From the NCBI GenBank assembly GCA_011390535.1, contig JAABSF010000039.1, positions 1 through 11,391 of the forward strand: 11,391 nt of DNA. Direction: 5' to 3'. This document shows, piece after piece, positions 1 to 6,427 of this stretch (positions are counted from its first letter, which is position 1; every line of letters begins with the position of its first letter). The notes below the pieces were generated by a model, which saw only the letters and a program-made list of their open reading frames with translations, was not told the DNA's origin and made no database searches. The position numbers were made by a program, and so were the translations under genes. The DNA comes from Deltaproteobacteria bacterium (GTDB taxonomy: Bacteria; Myxococcota_A; Polyangia; HGW-17; SLPX01).

Positions 1-592
1 CATCCAAGAGAGTCTCTATTTGTGCCAAGGATTGTTTTCGTGCGGAAGAATTGAGTTCTTCGCAATCAGGGTTTTGTTGTCCAGAGATAGATTCCATCTC
101 CGGATTTTCGGAGGTGTTTTCTTGTATTGAACCAGTCCATTGTCTGAATGTACCTTCGGGTATTTGAGCCGCATGAGCAAATGTCGCCGTGTCGATATTC
201 TCTTTTTTCTCTTTTCCTTCTTTCCATAGATTCACAATGAAGCACCGAAACTCATCACTGTATCTTCGGCGTTGTTTTCCCAACATGGAAACGCATCCGG
301 CGTTTTCCATTATATATTTTAAGACTCGTCGGCTTATGTGGCCGGTATCTTGATGTGTCTTCGGCTTTGGGGTTGAAGGACGACCTGCTGTTCTTGAGAG
401 TCCTTCTATACTCTGTTCGACGGCGGAAGTAAGTTTATATGCGCGGGTTTTTCCCGCTCCGACGGTTTCTATGATTTGAGAAGAAGAAGGCGCCGGAAGC
501 TTCAGTTTTCTGAAGCAGTTTGCAGCCACCAAAAGAAAAGCAGCGAAAAGATTTTTCGAGACATTTGGAGAAATATTATTTAAAAGAGTCAT
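1..592 (-). CDS. Probable transposase/integrase, N-terminal part (runs off left edge)
   Basis: An open frame starts at an ATG at 590-592 and stays open for 197 codons to the left edge, so the C-terminal part is missing. An AGAGAGG Shine-Dalgarno-like sequence lies just upstream. Two helix-turn-helix-like stretches are visible: residues about 36-55 (SSSQIIETVGAGKTRAYKL) and about 137-152 (ATFAHAAQIPEGTFRQW). Between them is a basic segment at about 107-125 (KQRRRYSDEFRCFIVNLW). This arrangement, two DNA-binding helices before an unseen catalytic domain, fits the N-terminus of a DDE/integrase-core transposase. The catalytic D, D and E residues would lie beyond the window, so the family is inferred from general resemblance only. 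The coding sequence is more A/T-rich than sbcC next door, which fits a mobile gene. An alternative is another DNA-binding protein. The convergent end of the element, if it is one, should lie in 593-798. Confidence 0.6.
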   Translation of the reverse strand, partial: MTLLNNISPNVSKNLFAAFLLVAANCFRKLKLPAPSSSQIIETVGAGKTRAYKLTSAVEQSIEGLSRTAGRPSTPKPKTHQDTGHISRRVLKYIMENAGCVSMLGKQRRRYSDEFRCFIVNLWKEGKEKKENIDTATFAHAAQIPEGTFRQWTGSIQENTSENPEMESISGQQNPDCEELNSSARKQSLAQIETLLD

Positions 593-798
593 GGTCCTCT
601 CTTTTTTTGGGTTTGTAATTTTTCTAACAGATTGTTTCTAACTCAAATTAAGAGGGACCACCCTATTTTTTTTCCTGAAATTCTGAAGATGAAGAGCAGT
701 TATTTATGGCCCGAAAGCGGTGAGTTTTTTGCCCATCAGCCAGATTTCCGGTTAGCGTGGTTAAAGGAACTCCGTGCATTCTTGCTTAATATTGAATA
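593..798. other. Spacer between sbcC and the transposase-like gene; possible IS end
   Basis: This gap lies upstream of the leftward transposase-like gene and downstream of the sbcC stop codon. It is A/T-rich with runs of T, and it holds a short imperfect palindrome (AGGGACCACCCT, around 651-662) next to an eight-T run. That position, about 60 bp ahead of the transposase-like start, is where an insertion-sequence terminal inverted repeat would be expected. The other end of the element lies outside the window, so the repeat cannot be confirmed. I see no clear rho-independent terminator for sbcC and no gene here. Confidence 0.3.
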
Positions 799-3700
799 CT
801 AAATACTCGATAAGCTGCATCCGGGTCCGGAGATCCGGCTCCTGCCTCCGGTTTGAGGAGTTATTTGGATTTGGGTGCTGATCCGCTCTTTTAACGCTTG
901 TACGTGCGAGATTACACCGATGAGCTTGCCGTCTTGTTGCAAGCCCGCGAGGGTCTCCAGGGCGGTGTCCAGGGCTTCTTCGTCCAGTGTGCCGAAGCCT
1001 TCATCCAGGAACAGTGAATCCACCCGGACGTTCTTGCTCGCCATTTGCGACAAACCCAGCGCCAACGACAAACTGACGATAAAGCTCTCGCCGCCGGAAA
1101 GGTTCTTCGTGGACCGAATCTCCCCCGCCTGATAGCTGTCGATCACGTTGAGCTCCAGTGGCTGAGCGTCATCACGAACCAACAGGTAGCGGTCGGTCAT
1201 CTTCTGCAGTTGCCGGTTGGCATAACCAATCATCATCTCAAAGGTGAGCCCCTGGGCGAAATTGCGGTACTTCTTGCCGTCTGCAGAGCCGATCAATTCA
1301 TGTAGGTTTTCCCATCTGTTACACTCTCTCTGTTGGGCCTCGATAGCGGTTTGCTTTTCTTTTATCCGCTCTTTTGCCGCTGCATTTTCATTCAGCTTGT
1401 GCTTGAGACCGGCGATGATGTCCCGCAGCTCTTTCAGGGATTCTTCGTATTTATCTAATTGGGGTTTCAGCTCATCGAGAGATTTGTTGGTAACCTTTTG
1501 GGCCATTTCTGTGGCCAGGCGCGTTTCTCGGTCCTTTTGTCTGGCCTTGAGATCCGTTTGGCGCTGATCCAGTTCCTTGGCCTTAGCATCCAGCTCTTTT
1601 CTTTGCTCCGGGAGCAGGCGTGCCTCTATGAACTCCTTTTCATCTGAAAAACTCACGGACTTAAGCGCTTCGGAAAAATCAGATTCCAACCTTATTAGCT
1701 CTGATTCTCGATTATTGATACGTTTTTTCAGAGATTCAACATTGGCCTTTGCGGTGTTCCATTTTTGTTGCAGCTCGTCGTGGAGGTCTCTGGCTCGCTT
1801 TTCTGCACTTTCGGCATCCAAGACAGCTTTGTTCAAGCGAACTTCTTCATTGTCGGGATTCTTCTCGCCGTACAAGGTTTTCCGTTCCTCACCTACGGCG
1901 GCGAGTTCCTTTTTTAAGGTCTCCAGGAGCTCCCGATTTTCGGCCAGGGAGGTGCTTTTAGTTTCGATAACCGCATCCAGGCGCTTAACTTCGCCGTCAA
2001 GCTCGTTGATTTGTTTCTCGATTTGAGTCTTCTTTTTAACCTGAGCCTGCCATGCATTCAGCCGCTCCCTGAGTGAGCCTAGAAGTGAAGAAACATCGTC
2101 GTCGGGAATCTCCTCAACGCCGAGCGGCAGGAGTTTGTCGGAGACGGCCTGTTTCCGTTCGGCAAAATCAGCACGGATTTTTTTTAGGTTTTCTTGCAGC
2201 TCGGCGAGGGCTTTCTCGGCAACATTTTTTTCATTAGATGCTGCTGACTCACGCTTTTCAGCCTCGGTCAAATTATTGCGAGCTGATGCTTCCGTTTCTC
2301 TAAGTTTCTCCATGGCCGCTTCTTGATCCTCGGCCTGACTGATCAGCTCGGTCAGTTTTTCGATCTTCTGTTCAATGTCGTCCGGGACAGGGATGTTGCC
2401 TTCTGCGAAGGGGTGCTCGGTCGCACCACAGAGCGGGCAGGGCTTACCGTCTTCCAGTTTGGCGCGGTGATCTTCAAGCTCCCCTATTTTTCGTAGGAAG
2501 GCCATTTCACGCAGCAGGGTTTCCTTCTCGGCGCGGTGCTCGCGCAACAAACGATCTCCCAGCAGCCGGCTTAACGCAGCTTTAGATTGCTGAAGCTGTT
2601 TTGATGCTTTATCCAGTTCCTTTTTTCTAATGCCGCATTGCTTCAGGCAGTGGTCGAGTGACTTTGTCGCCTGTTCCATATTCGTCACTGCCTTTTCTCG
2701 GGCAGCCTCTTTTTGCGCGATTTCTTTTTGTGTGGAGAGCAAGCCCTCCAACCGCTCTTCAACTCCGGCCAGGCCGCTGATCAGCCATTCATCCTGTGCA
2801 TGCTCCTTGAGATAGCCTTCTACAAGTTCCAGTTTGTCTTGGGCCTCGGCGCTTCGTTTGCGACATTCGAGTCGGGCCTTTTTATCCTTATCAATCTCGG
2901 CACCGACTTTCCGGCAGCTCTCTTCACCATCTAAAACAGCCTTTTGCTGATCTGCAAGCTTCTGATCCAGGGAGCGAACCTTCTTAATGATGGGAGCAGC
3001 GGCTTTTAATTCCTCTTTGGCCTTAATAGTTTGATTTTGAGCCGATTTCAGCGATTCCGCATGTTTCTTGGAAGAGGCCTCCAGCTCAGGAAGTGTTTCT
3101 TCTTCGGTTTTCAGTGCTTTCTGATCATCCACTTGTTGTTTTCGGGTCGCTGTAAGCGTTGCGTATCGGCCGTCCAGTGACGCTGCGCGTAAAGCCCAGT
3201 TGAGTTTGTTACGATCCGGTTCAAAAGCATCGATATGGTTTTGCAGCTCACCAGCCTCATCGGTCAGGCTTATTATCTCCTTCTTCAGGCCATCTATTTT
3301 GGTCAGCCACTCAATCGCCTTTCGTGTTTCTGCGGTCTTGGCGGCGAGGTCTGCATCTTTTTTCTGGTTTGATTCGAGCGTATGTTGAATCTCTTTTTCT
3401 TGTTCCGGCTCCAGAATAACTATTCCTTGGGTTTCAGCATTAAGGATCTTCAGCTTTTCCCGCTCGTCACGCAGGCTCTCATGGACCCTGATGGATATCC
3501 GGCTGTAGATCTCTGTGCCTGTTATTTGCTCCAGGATCGGTGCCCGATAATCCGGCGCCGCCTGGAGGAACGCCGCAAAACCGCCCTGAGCCAGCAACAT
3601 GGAGCGGGTGAAACGGTCAAAATCCATGCCCGTTGTTGTCTCGATGTGAAGCGCAACATCTCTGATCTTGGATTCATAAATCTCCCCGGATTCGGCATCG

Positions 3701-4050
3701 GCGATCTCGTGTTTCGGGGGCTGGAGCTCGCCGTCCGGTTTCTTGCGAGCCCGGTGCTGTCCCCAGTGAGAGCGGTAACGCCCGGTTTGGGTTTCAAACG
3801 TCACCTCGGCAAAGCAGTCACCGGTCCGGCGGGACATGATTTCGTTTGCGCTCTTGGTGACCTTGTCCAGGCGAGGCGTCCGTCCGTACAGGGCGAGGCA
3901 GATAGCATCAAGGATAGTCGTTTTTCCCGAGCCCGTGGGGCCGGTGATGGCGAAGATACCATCCGACGCGAAGGCCGGGTGCGTGAGATCGATTTCCCAT
4001 TCGCCGACCAGCGAGTTCAAATTCTTGAAACGAACTTGCAGTATTCTCAT
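799..4050 (-). CDS. sbcC: Exonuclease SbcC, ATPase subunit of SbcCD
   Basis: SbcC is the SMC/Rad50-like ATPase of the SbcCD nuclease, which opens DNA hairpins and degrades palindromic or protein-blocked ends. The 1083-residue product is close to the usual family length (about 1050-1130). It starts with the typical MRILQVRFKNLNSL strand and has Walker A GPTGSGKTT at residues 37-45. Two long Glu/Lys/Ala-rich coiled-coil arms (about 190-500 and 575-880) flank a zinc hook, C538-P-L-C541, at the midpoint. The C-terminal lobe holds the ABC signature LSGGES near 984 and Walker B with D-loop, LFLDEGFGTLDEEALD, near 1008-1023. All key motifs are intact, so the protein should be functional. The ATG at 4050 has GAGAGG about 6 bases upstream. 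The gene follows sbcD after 11 bases on the same strand, which implies co-transcription. Long antisense frames inside it are shadows. Confidence 0.97.
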   Translation of the reverse strand: MRILQVRFKNLNSLVGEWEIDLTHPAFASDGIFAITGPTGSGKTTILDAICLALYGRTPRLDKVTKSANEIMSRRTGDCFAEVTFETQTGRYRSHWGQHRARKKPDGELQPPKHEIADAESGEIYESKIRDVALHIETTTGMDFDRFTRSMLLAQGGFAAFLQAAPDYRAPILEQITGTEIYSRISIRVHESLRDEREKLKILNAETQGIVILEPEQEKEIQHTLESNQKKDADLAAKTAETRKAIEWLTKIDGLKKEIISLTDEAGELQNHIDAFEPDRNKLNWALRAASLDGRYATLTATRKQQVDDQKALKTEEETLPELEASSKKHAESLKSAQNQTIKAKEELKAAAPIIKKVRSLDQKLADQQKAVLDGEESCRKVGAEIDKDKKARLECRKRSAEAQDKLELVEGYLKEHAQDEWLISGLAGVEERLEGLLSTQKEIAQKEAAREKAVTNMEQATKSLDHCLKQCGIRKKELDKASKQLQQSKAALSRLLGDRLLREHRAEKETLLREMAFLRKIGELEDHRAKLEDGKPCPLCGATEHPFAEGNIPVPDDIEQKIEKLTELISQAEDQEAAMEKLRETEASARNNLTEAEKRESAASNEKNVAEKALAELQENLKKIRADFAERKQAVSDKLLPLGVEEIPDDDVSSLLGSLRERLNAWQAQVKKKTQIEKQINELDGEVKRLDAVIETKSTSLAENRELLETLKKELAAVGEERKTLYGEKNPDNEEVRLNKAVLDAESAEKRARDLHDELQQKWNTAKANVESLKKRINNRESELIRLESDFSEALKSVSFSDEKEFIEARLLPEQRKELDAKAKELDQRQTDLKARQKDRETRLATEMAQKVTNKSLDELKPQLDKYEESLKELRDIIAGLKHKLNENAAAKERIKEKQTAIEAQQRECNRWENLHELIGSADGKKYRNFAQGLTFEMMIGYANRQLQKMTDRYLLVRDDAQPLELNVIDSYQAGEIRSTKNLSGGESFIVSLSLALGLSQMASKNVRVDSLFLDEGFGTLDEEALDTALETLAGLQQDGKLIGVISHVQALKERISTQIQITPQTGGRSRISGPGCSLSSI

Positions 4051-4061
4051 AGACAGCCTCT

Positions 4062-5414
4062 CTATTCCGCCCGCGAGTCCTCTTCATTAATCGACGAGAT
4101 GGTTTCCTGATAGGTACGGAGCAGTTCCTCATGTTGGTCTTGGGGTACTTCTTTTACGGCGAGGCATCTTTGGAACACGTCGTTCACGTCCAGGTCGTCG
4201 AGAGTCTCCTCTTCATGAATTTGCCCCAGCACCTTGTCTATAATGCGGTTGTTCTTTATTCGCAGGATTTCGATTTGAGTGTTTGCAACTGCCGCCTCCA
4301 GACGCTCGCGCAGGTCGCCGATGACTTCCTCGCCTTCATAAATGACTTCGAGACTCCCTTGGAAATCGGTTGCCGACAATTCGATGATACGGCTCGAGAT
4401 GGCGCTCCAGTCTCCTCTGACGCGCTCCATACTGTGAAACACCGGCACGTCTATGAGCTTTACGGACGCAGCCTTGCCGTTAAAATCAACCCGGCAAACA
4501 CTCTTTTGTTGTTTGGCCTCACCAAACCCCATAGGCAGTGGAGAGCCGCTGTACCTTATGGTTTCAGAGTCGTTCACTCTTTGCGGGACGTGGAGATGTC
4601 CAAGCGCAAGATAGTCAAAGCAGTCCGGGAAAATGCCCGTCTTCACATGAGCCAGAGAGCCGACATACAGCTCGCGTACCCCATCGCCGTCAACGGTTTT
4701 CCCGCCCGCTGTATACAGGTGGCCCATGGCGACGATGGGAACATCAGCTCCCAGCTCCTCGCGTCTCTGCTCGGCCAGAGCCGCGACCGCTGCGTAATGA
4801 TCGCGGATACCATCAACCAACTTCCGCTCCTTATCCGCGACACTCTCACCCGCTTCCGCCACCCGGATATCCCTATCCCGGAGATAAGGCACCGCGCAGA
4901 CAATAAGCTCCGGTGCACCCTGTCCATTCTGTTCATCCGGTCTATCCTGTACATCCGGTCCATTCTGTCCATTCTGTCCATCCGGCTCATCCTGTCCAGC
5001 CTCTCCTTCATGTTCAATCTCTCCATTACGGAGCACCAGCACTTCCGCTTCCGGATCTTGTTCCGGATCTTGGGATGCGCTGCCCACCACGTGGACATCA
5101 AGAGCTTTAAGTAGCTCTTTTGGGGCATTCAAAAAGGAAGGCGAGTCGTGGTTTCCGGCGACAACGACAATATGCCGACAAGATGACGCGGCCACCCTGC
5201 ACAAAAAACGATAGTACAGCTTCTGCGCCCGATTGCTCGGAGTTGTGTTGTCAAACACATCGCCCGCCACCAGCAGCGCATCAATTTCATTTTGTTGAAT
5301 CGTCTCTGCCAGCCAGTTCAGAAAAGCCTCGAACTCGTCATATCGTTTTCTACCGTAAAGTTTTCGACCGATGTGCCAGTCGGATGTGTGAAGGATTTTG
5401 ATTGATTCACTCAA
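4062..5414 (-). CDS. sbcD: Exonuclease SbcD, Mre11-type nuclease subunit of SbcCD
   Basis: SbcD is the Mn-dependent calcineurin-like phosphoesterase that carries out the cutting in the SbcCD complex. The 450-residue product shows the motifs in order: DWHIGR (D12, H14), GDVFD (D52), GNHDS (N88, H89), MGHLYTAGG (H232) and ALGHLHVPQ (H272, H274), followed by the C-terminal capping domain. E. coli SbcD is about 400 residues. Part of the excess is a low-complexity insert at residues 140-166 made of nine tripeptide repeats (listed separately). It sits in a loop after the VLVLRNGE strand and before LIVCAVPYLRDRD, so it should not disturb the active site. The frame opens with TTG (5412-5414), and an in-frame TGA lies two codons upstream. 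AAGGAAAGG precedes it. An out-of-frame ATG six bases upstream opens only four codons, so the start may have shifted. The gene is promoter-proximal to sbcC. Confidence 0.96.
   Translation of the reverse strand: MSESIKILHTSDWHIGRKLYGRKRYDEFEAFLNWLAETIQQNEIDALLVAGDVFDNTTPSNRAQKLYYRFLCRVAASSCRHIVVVAGNHDSPSFLNAPKELLKALDVHVVGSASQDPEQDPEAEVLVLRNGEIEHEGEAGQDEPDGQNGQNGPDVQDRPDEQNGQGAPELIVCAVPYLRDRDIRVAEAGESVADKERKLVDGIRDHYAAVAALAEQRREELGADVPIVAMGHLYTAGGKTVDGDGVRELYVGSLAHVKTGIFPDCFDYLALGHLHVPQRVNDSETIRYSGSPLPMGFGEAKQQKSVCRVDFNGKAASVKLIDVPVFHSMERVRGDWSAISSRIIELSATDFQGSLEVIYEGEEVIGDLRERLEAAVANTQIEILRIKNNRIIDKVLGQIHEEETLDDLDVNDVFQRCLAVKEVPQDQHEELLRTYQETISSINEEDSRAE
4917..4997 (-). repeat. 9-bp minisatellite inside sbcD, nine units
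   Basis: Nine tandem 9-bp units, on the plus strand resembling TGTCCATTC or GGTCTATCC, fill this stretch in one register. On the coding strand they give nine tripeptides at SbcD residues 140-166: GQD, EPD, GQN, GQN, GPD, VQD, RPD, EQN, GQG. Because the unit is three codons long, gain or loss of copies keeps the frame. The peptide is hydrophilic, acidic and Gly/Asn/Gln/Pro-rich, as expected of a disordered surface loop. The units are diverged from one another, so the array is not brand new. Confidence 0.88.
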
Positions 5415-5498
5415 TTGTCATTCAGCCTTTCCTTTTATGGGTTCCTTGTCTTGCTGGTATCCTCTCCTTGATTAGTTCCTCTGTTTGATGGGTTCTAC

Positions 5499-5703
5499 TT
5501 ATTCCACTCCAACACTTTTGAGCAAAGCCGAATATTGATCTTAGTCTTCTTTCAGCTTTTCAATGATTTGTCGAGCTGCAGTTTGCATCTCCTGTAATTC
5601 CATAGGTTTTTCTCCGCGCTCTAACATGCCGCATAGGCGTCGAGCCGGTGGATCTTGTTGTGCCTGGTACTGTTAGTGGCTGAATAGCGAAGGATCATCA
5701 GCG
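5499..5703 (-). pseudogene. Relic of an unidentified coding region
   Basis: One minus-strand frame reads as plausible protein with only two stops, TAA at 5673-5675 and TAA at 5541-5543, before ending at TAA 5499-5501. The segments are ADDPSLFSH, then QYQAQQDPPARRLCGMLERG followed by EKPMELQEMQTAARQIIEKL, and finally DQYSALLKSVGVE. The second part contains an ATG at 5625-5627 that could open a 28-codon peptide. I do not recognise the family. The strong heptad-like, Glu/Lys-rich C-terminal helix suggests the tail of a larger protein whose front is missing. It abuts the YhcG-family relic to its right, so both probably belong to the same decayed or recombined patch. It could also be chance open sequence. 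Confidence 0.35.
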
Positions 5704-5705
5704 GC

Positions 5706-6096
5706 TTGAACTTGGCAGGTGCCTGGTCGAAACTGGCCTGGCCCGGCAGGGATTTATCGTAGCTTTGGTTTTCAATCTTATGGACAAGCACCATTCCTCG
5801 ACCAACCGAATTGTCGGGTCATTAGAATGTAAAACTCTCGTTCCAAGGGATCGGAACAACGCTTTATAATGACGAAGTTGTGGTTTCATCCGATTTCTCG
5901 CACCAGCGGTGCGAGGTTTTCAATCCCTTGATATGCCTCAAAAAAACCCTTCATTCCATGGTCCCTCCAGCCTGTAGCTCCACGAATATCCGTCCAATAT
6001 CCCAATACAGCCCCACCAACTTTTTATTGATCGCCTTGAAGGCTTCGTACTGAGCGGACCGTACACGCTCTTTCACGGGAACCACAAGTGAGGGGC
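5706..6096 (-). pseudogene. Broken YhcG/DUF1016-family nuclease gene
   Basis: Three successive minus-strand fragments match the order of the YhcG (DUF1016, PD-(D/E)XK nuclease-related) family. Fragment A (6076 down to 5951) reads VKERVRSAQYEAFKAINKKL then VGLYWDIGRIFVE, typical of the N-terminal domain, and ends in TGA. Fragment B (5942 downward) reads FEAYQGIENLAPLVREIG, a TGA at 5886-5888 where the family usually has Trp, then NHNFVIIKRCSDPLEREFY and ILMTRQFGWSRN. Fragment C begins after a one-base frameshift near 5790-5795: VLVHKIENQSYDKSLPGQ and ASFDQAPAK. A few dozen family residues are missing between A and B, and the C-terminal nuclease core is absent. With a deletion, a nonsense codon, a frameshift and a lost C-terminus, the gene cannot be functional. 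The family assignment is from memory of conserved phrases. Intact members are often found near restriction-modification or mobile loci. Confidence 0.8.
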
Positions 6097-6106
6097 GAGC
6101 CTGACT

Positions 6107-6154
6107 GCTGCGTTGCAGCTCCTTGAAATAGCACTACTATTCCTGTGTCGCAGC
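6107..6154. repeat. Imperfect palindromic element (REP-like hairpins)
   Basis: A perfect small hairpin, GCTGC-GTT-GCAGC (6107-6119), sits inside a larger imperfect inverted repeat. In the larger repeat, GCTGCG (6107-6112) pairs with CGCAGC (6149-6154), and AATAG (6127-6131) pairs with CTATT (6137-6141). It lies where homology to the YhcG relic stops, and a GC-rich stretch with the same strand bias continues to about 6200. This looks like a dispersed palindromic repeat of the REP type, but only one copy is in the window, so its repetitive nature is inferred. Confidence 0.4.
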
Positions 6155-6282
6155 GTCTTGCATCCAGACCCTCCGCGCTCCCGGCTCCTCGGTCCGTCAT
6201 TCTGCAACAGGATCTAGTTGGGATAAACTAACAATAGATTACGATATAACGAAAACTGGGGCTAAATTTGGATTTACTTTAC

Positions 6283-6312
6283 GTTACAGTTGGTACATTA
6301 TAAAAATATACT
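6283..6312 (+). promoter_or_regulatory. Possible sigma-70 promoter for the AAA_14 ATPase
   Basis: GTTACA (6283-6288, 4 of 6 to the -35 consensus) and TATACT (6307-6312, 5 of 6 to the -10 consensus) are separated by 18 bases in an A/T-rich stretch. Transcription would start near 6319, just ahead of the 18-bp repeat array. That would put the upstream in-frame ATG at 6290 outside the transcript and make the array a 5' leader. Prediction by eye only. Confidence 0.35.
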
Positions 6313-6326
6313 TGCAAAAGTGAGGT

Positions 6327-6427
6327 GTATCGAAAAGGCGAGGCGTATTGAAAAGGCGAGGCGTATTGAAAAGGCGAGGCGTATTGAAAAGGCGAGGCGT
6401 ATTGAAAAGGAGCAGTGTATCGAAATG
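6327..6427 (+). repeat. 18-bp tandem repeat leading into the ATPase start codon
   Basis: Five full units and a partial sixth: unit 1 (6327-6344) differs by one base, units 2-4 (6345-6398) are identical copies of gtattgaaaaggcgaggc, unit 5 (6399-6416) diverges in its second half, and the partial sixth (6417-6427) ends in the ATG at 6425. The 18-bp unit equals six codons and has no stop in the frame of the gene, so the frame stays open through it as (RIEKAR)n. Each copy carries an AAGGCGAGG core. The last full copy has AAGGAG (6407-6412) instead, a Shine-Dalgarno match 12 bases before the ATG. Identical central copies point to recent slippage. Confidence 0.92.

Noticed and set aside
3382..4110. 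242-codon plus-strand open frame opposite the sbcC N-terminus
   Set aside because: It lies antisense to the Walker A region of SbcC and across the sbcD-sbcC junction, with no family resemblance.
4131..5114. 327-codon plus-strand open frame opposite sbcD
   Set aside because: It is antisense to a clearly conserved SbcD, passes through the minisatellite, has low-complexity repeats of Ser/Ile/Leu and shows no recognisable domain; it is a frame shadow.
6290..6424. 45-residue N-terminal extension of the ATPase from ATG 6290
   Set aside because: Most of it is the 18-bp repeat, the predicted promoter overlaps its start, and the family's conserved N-terminus begins at 6425.
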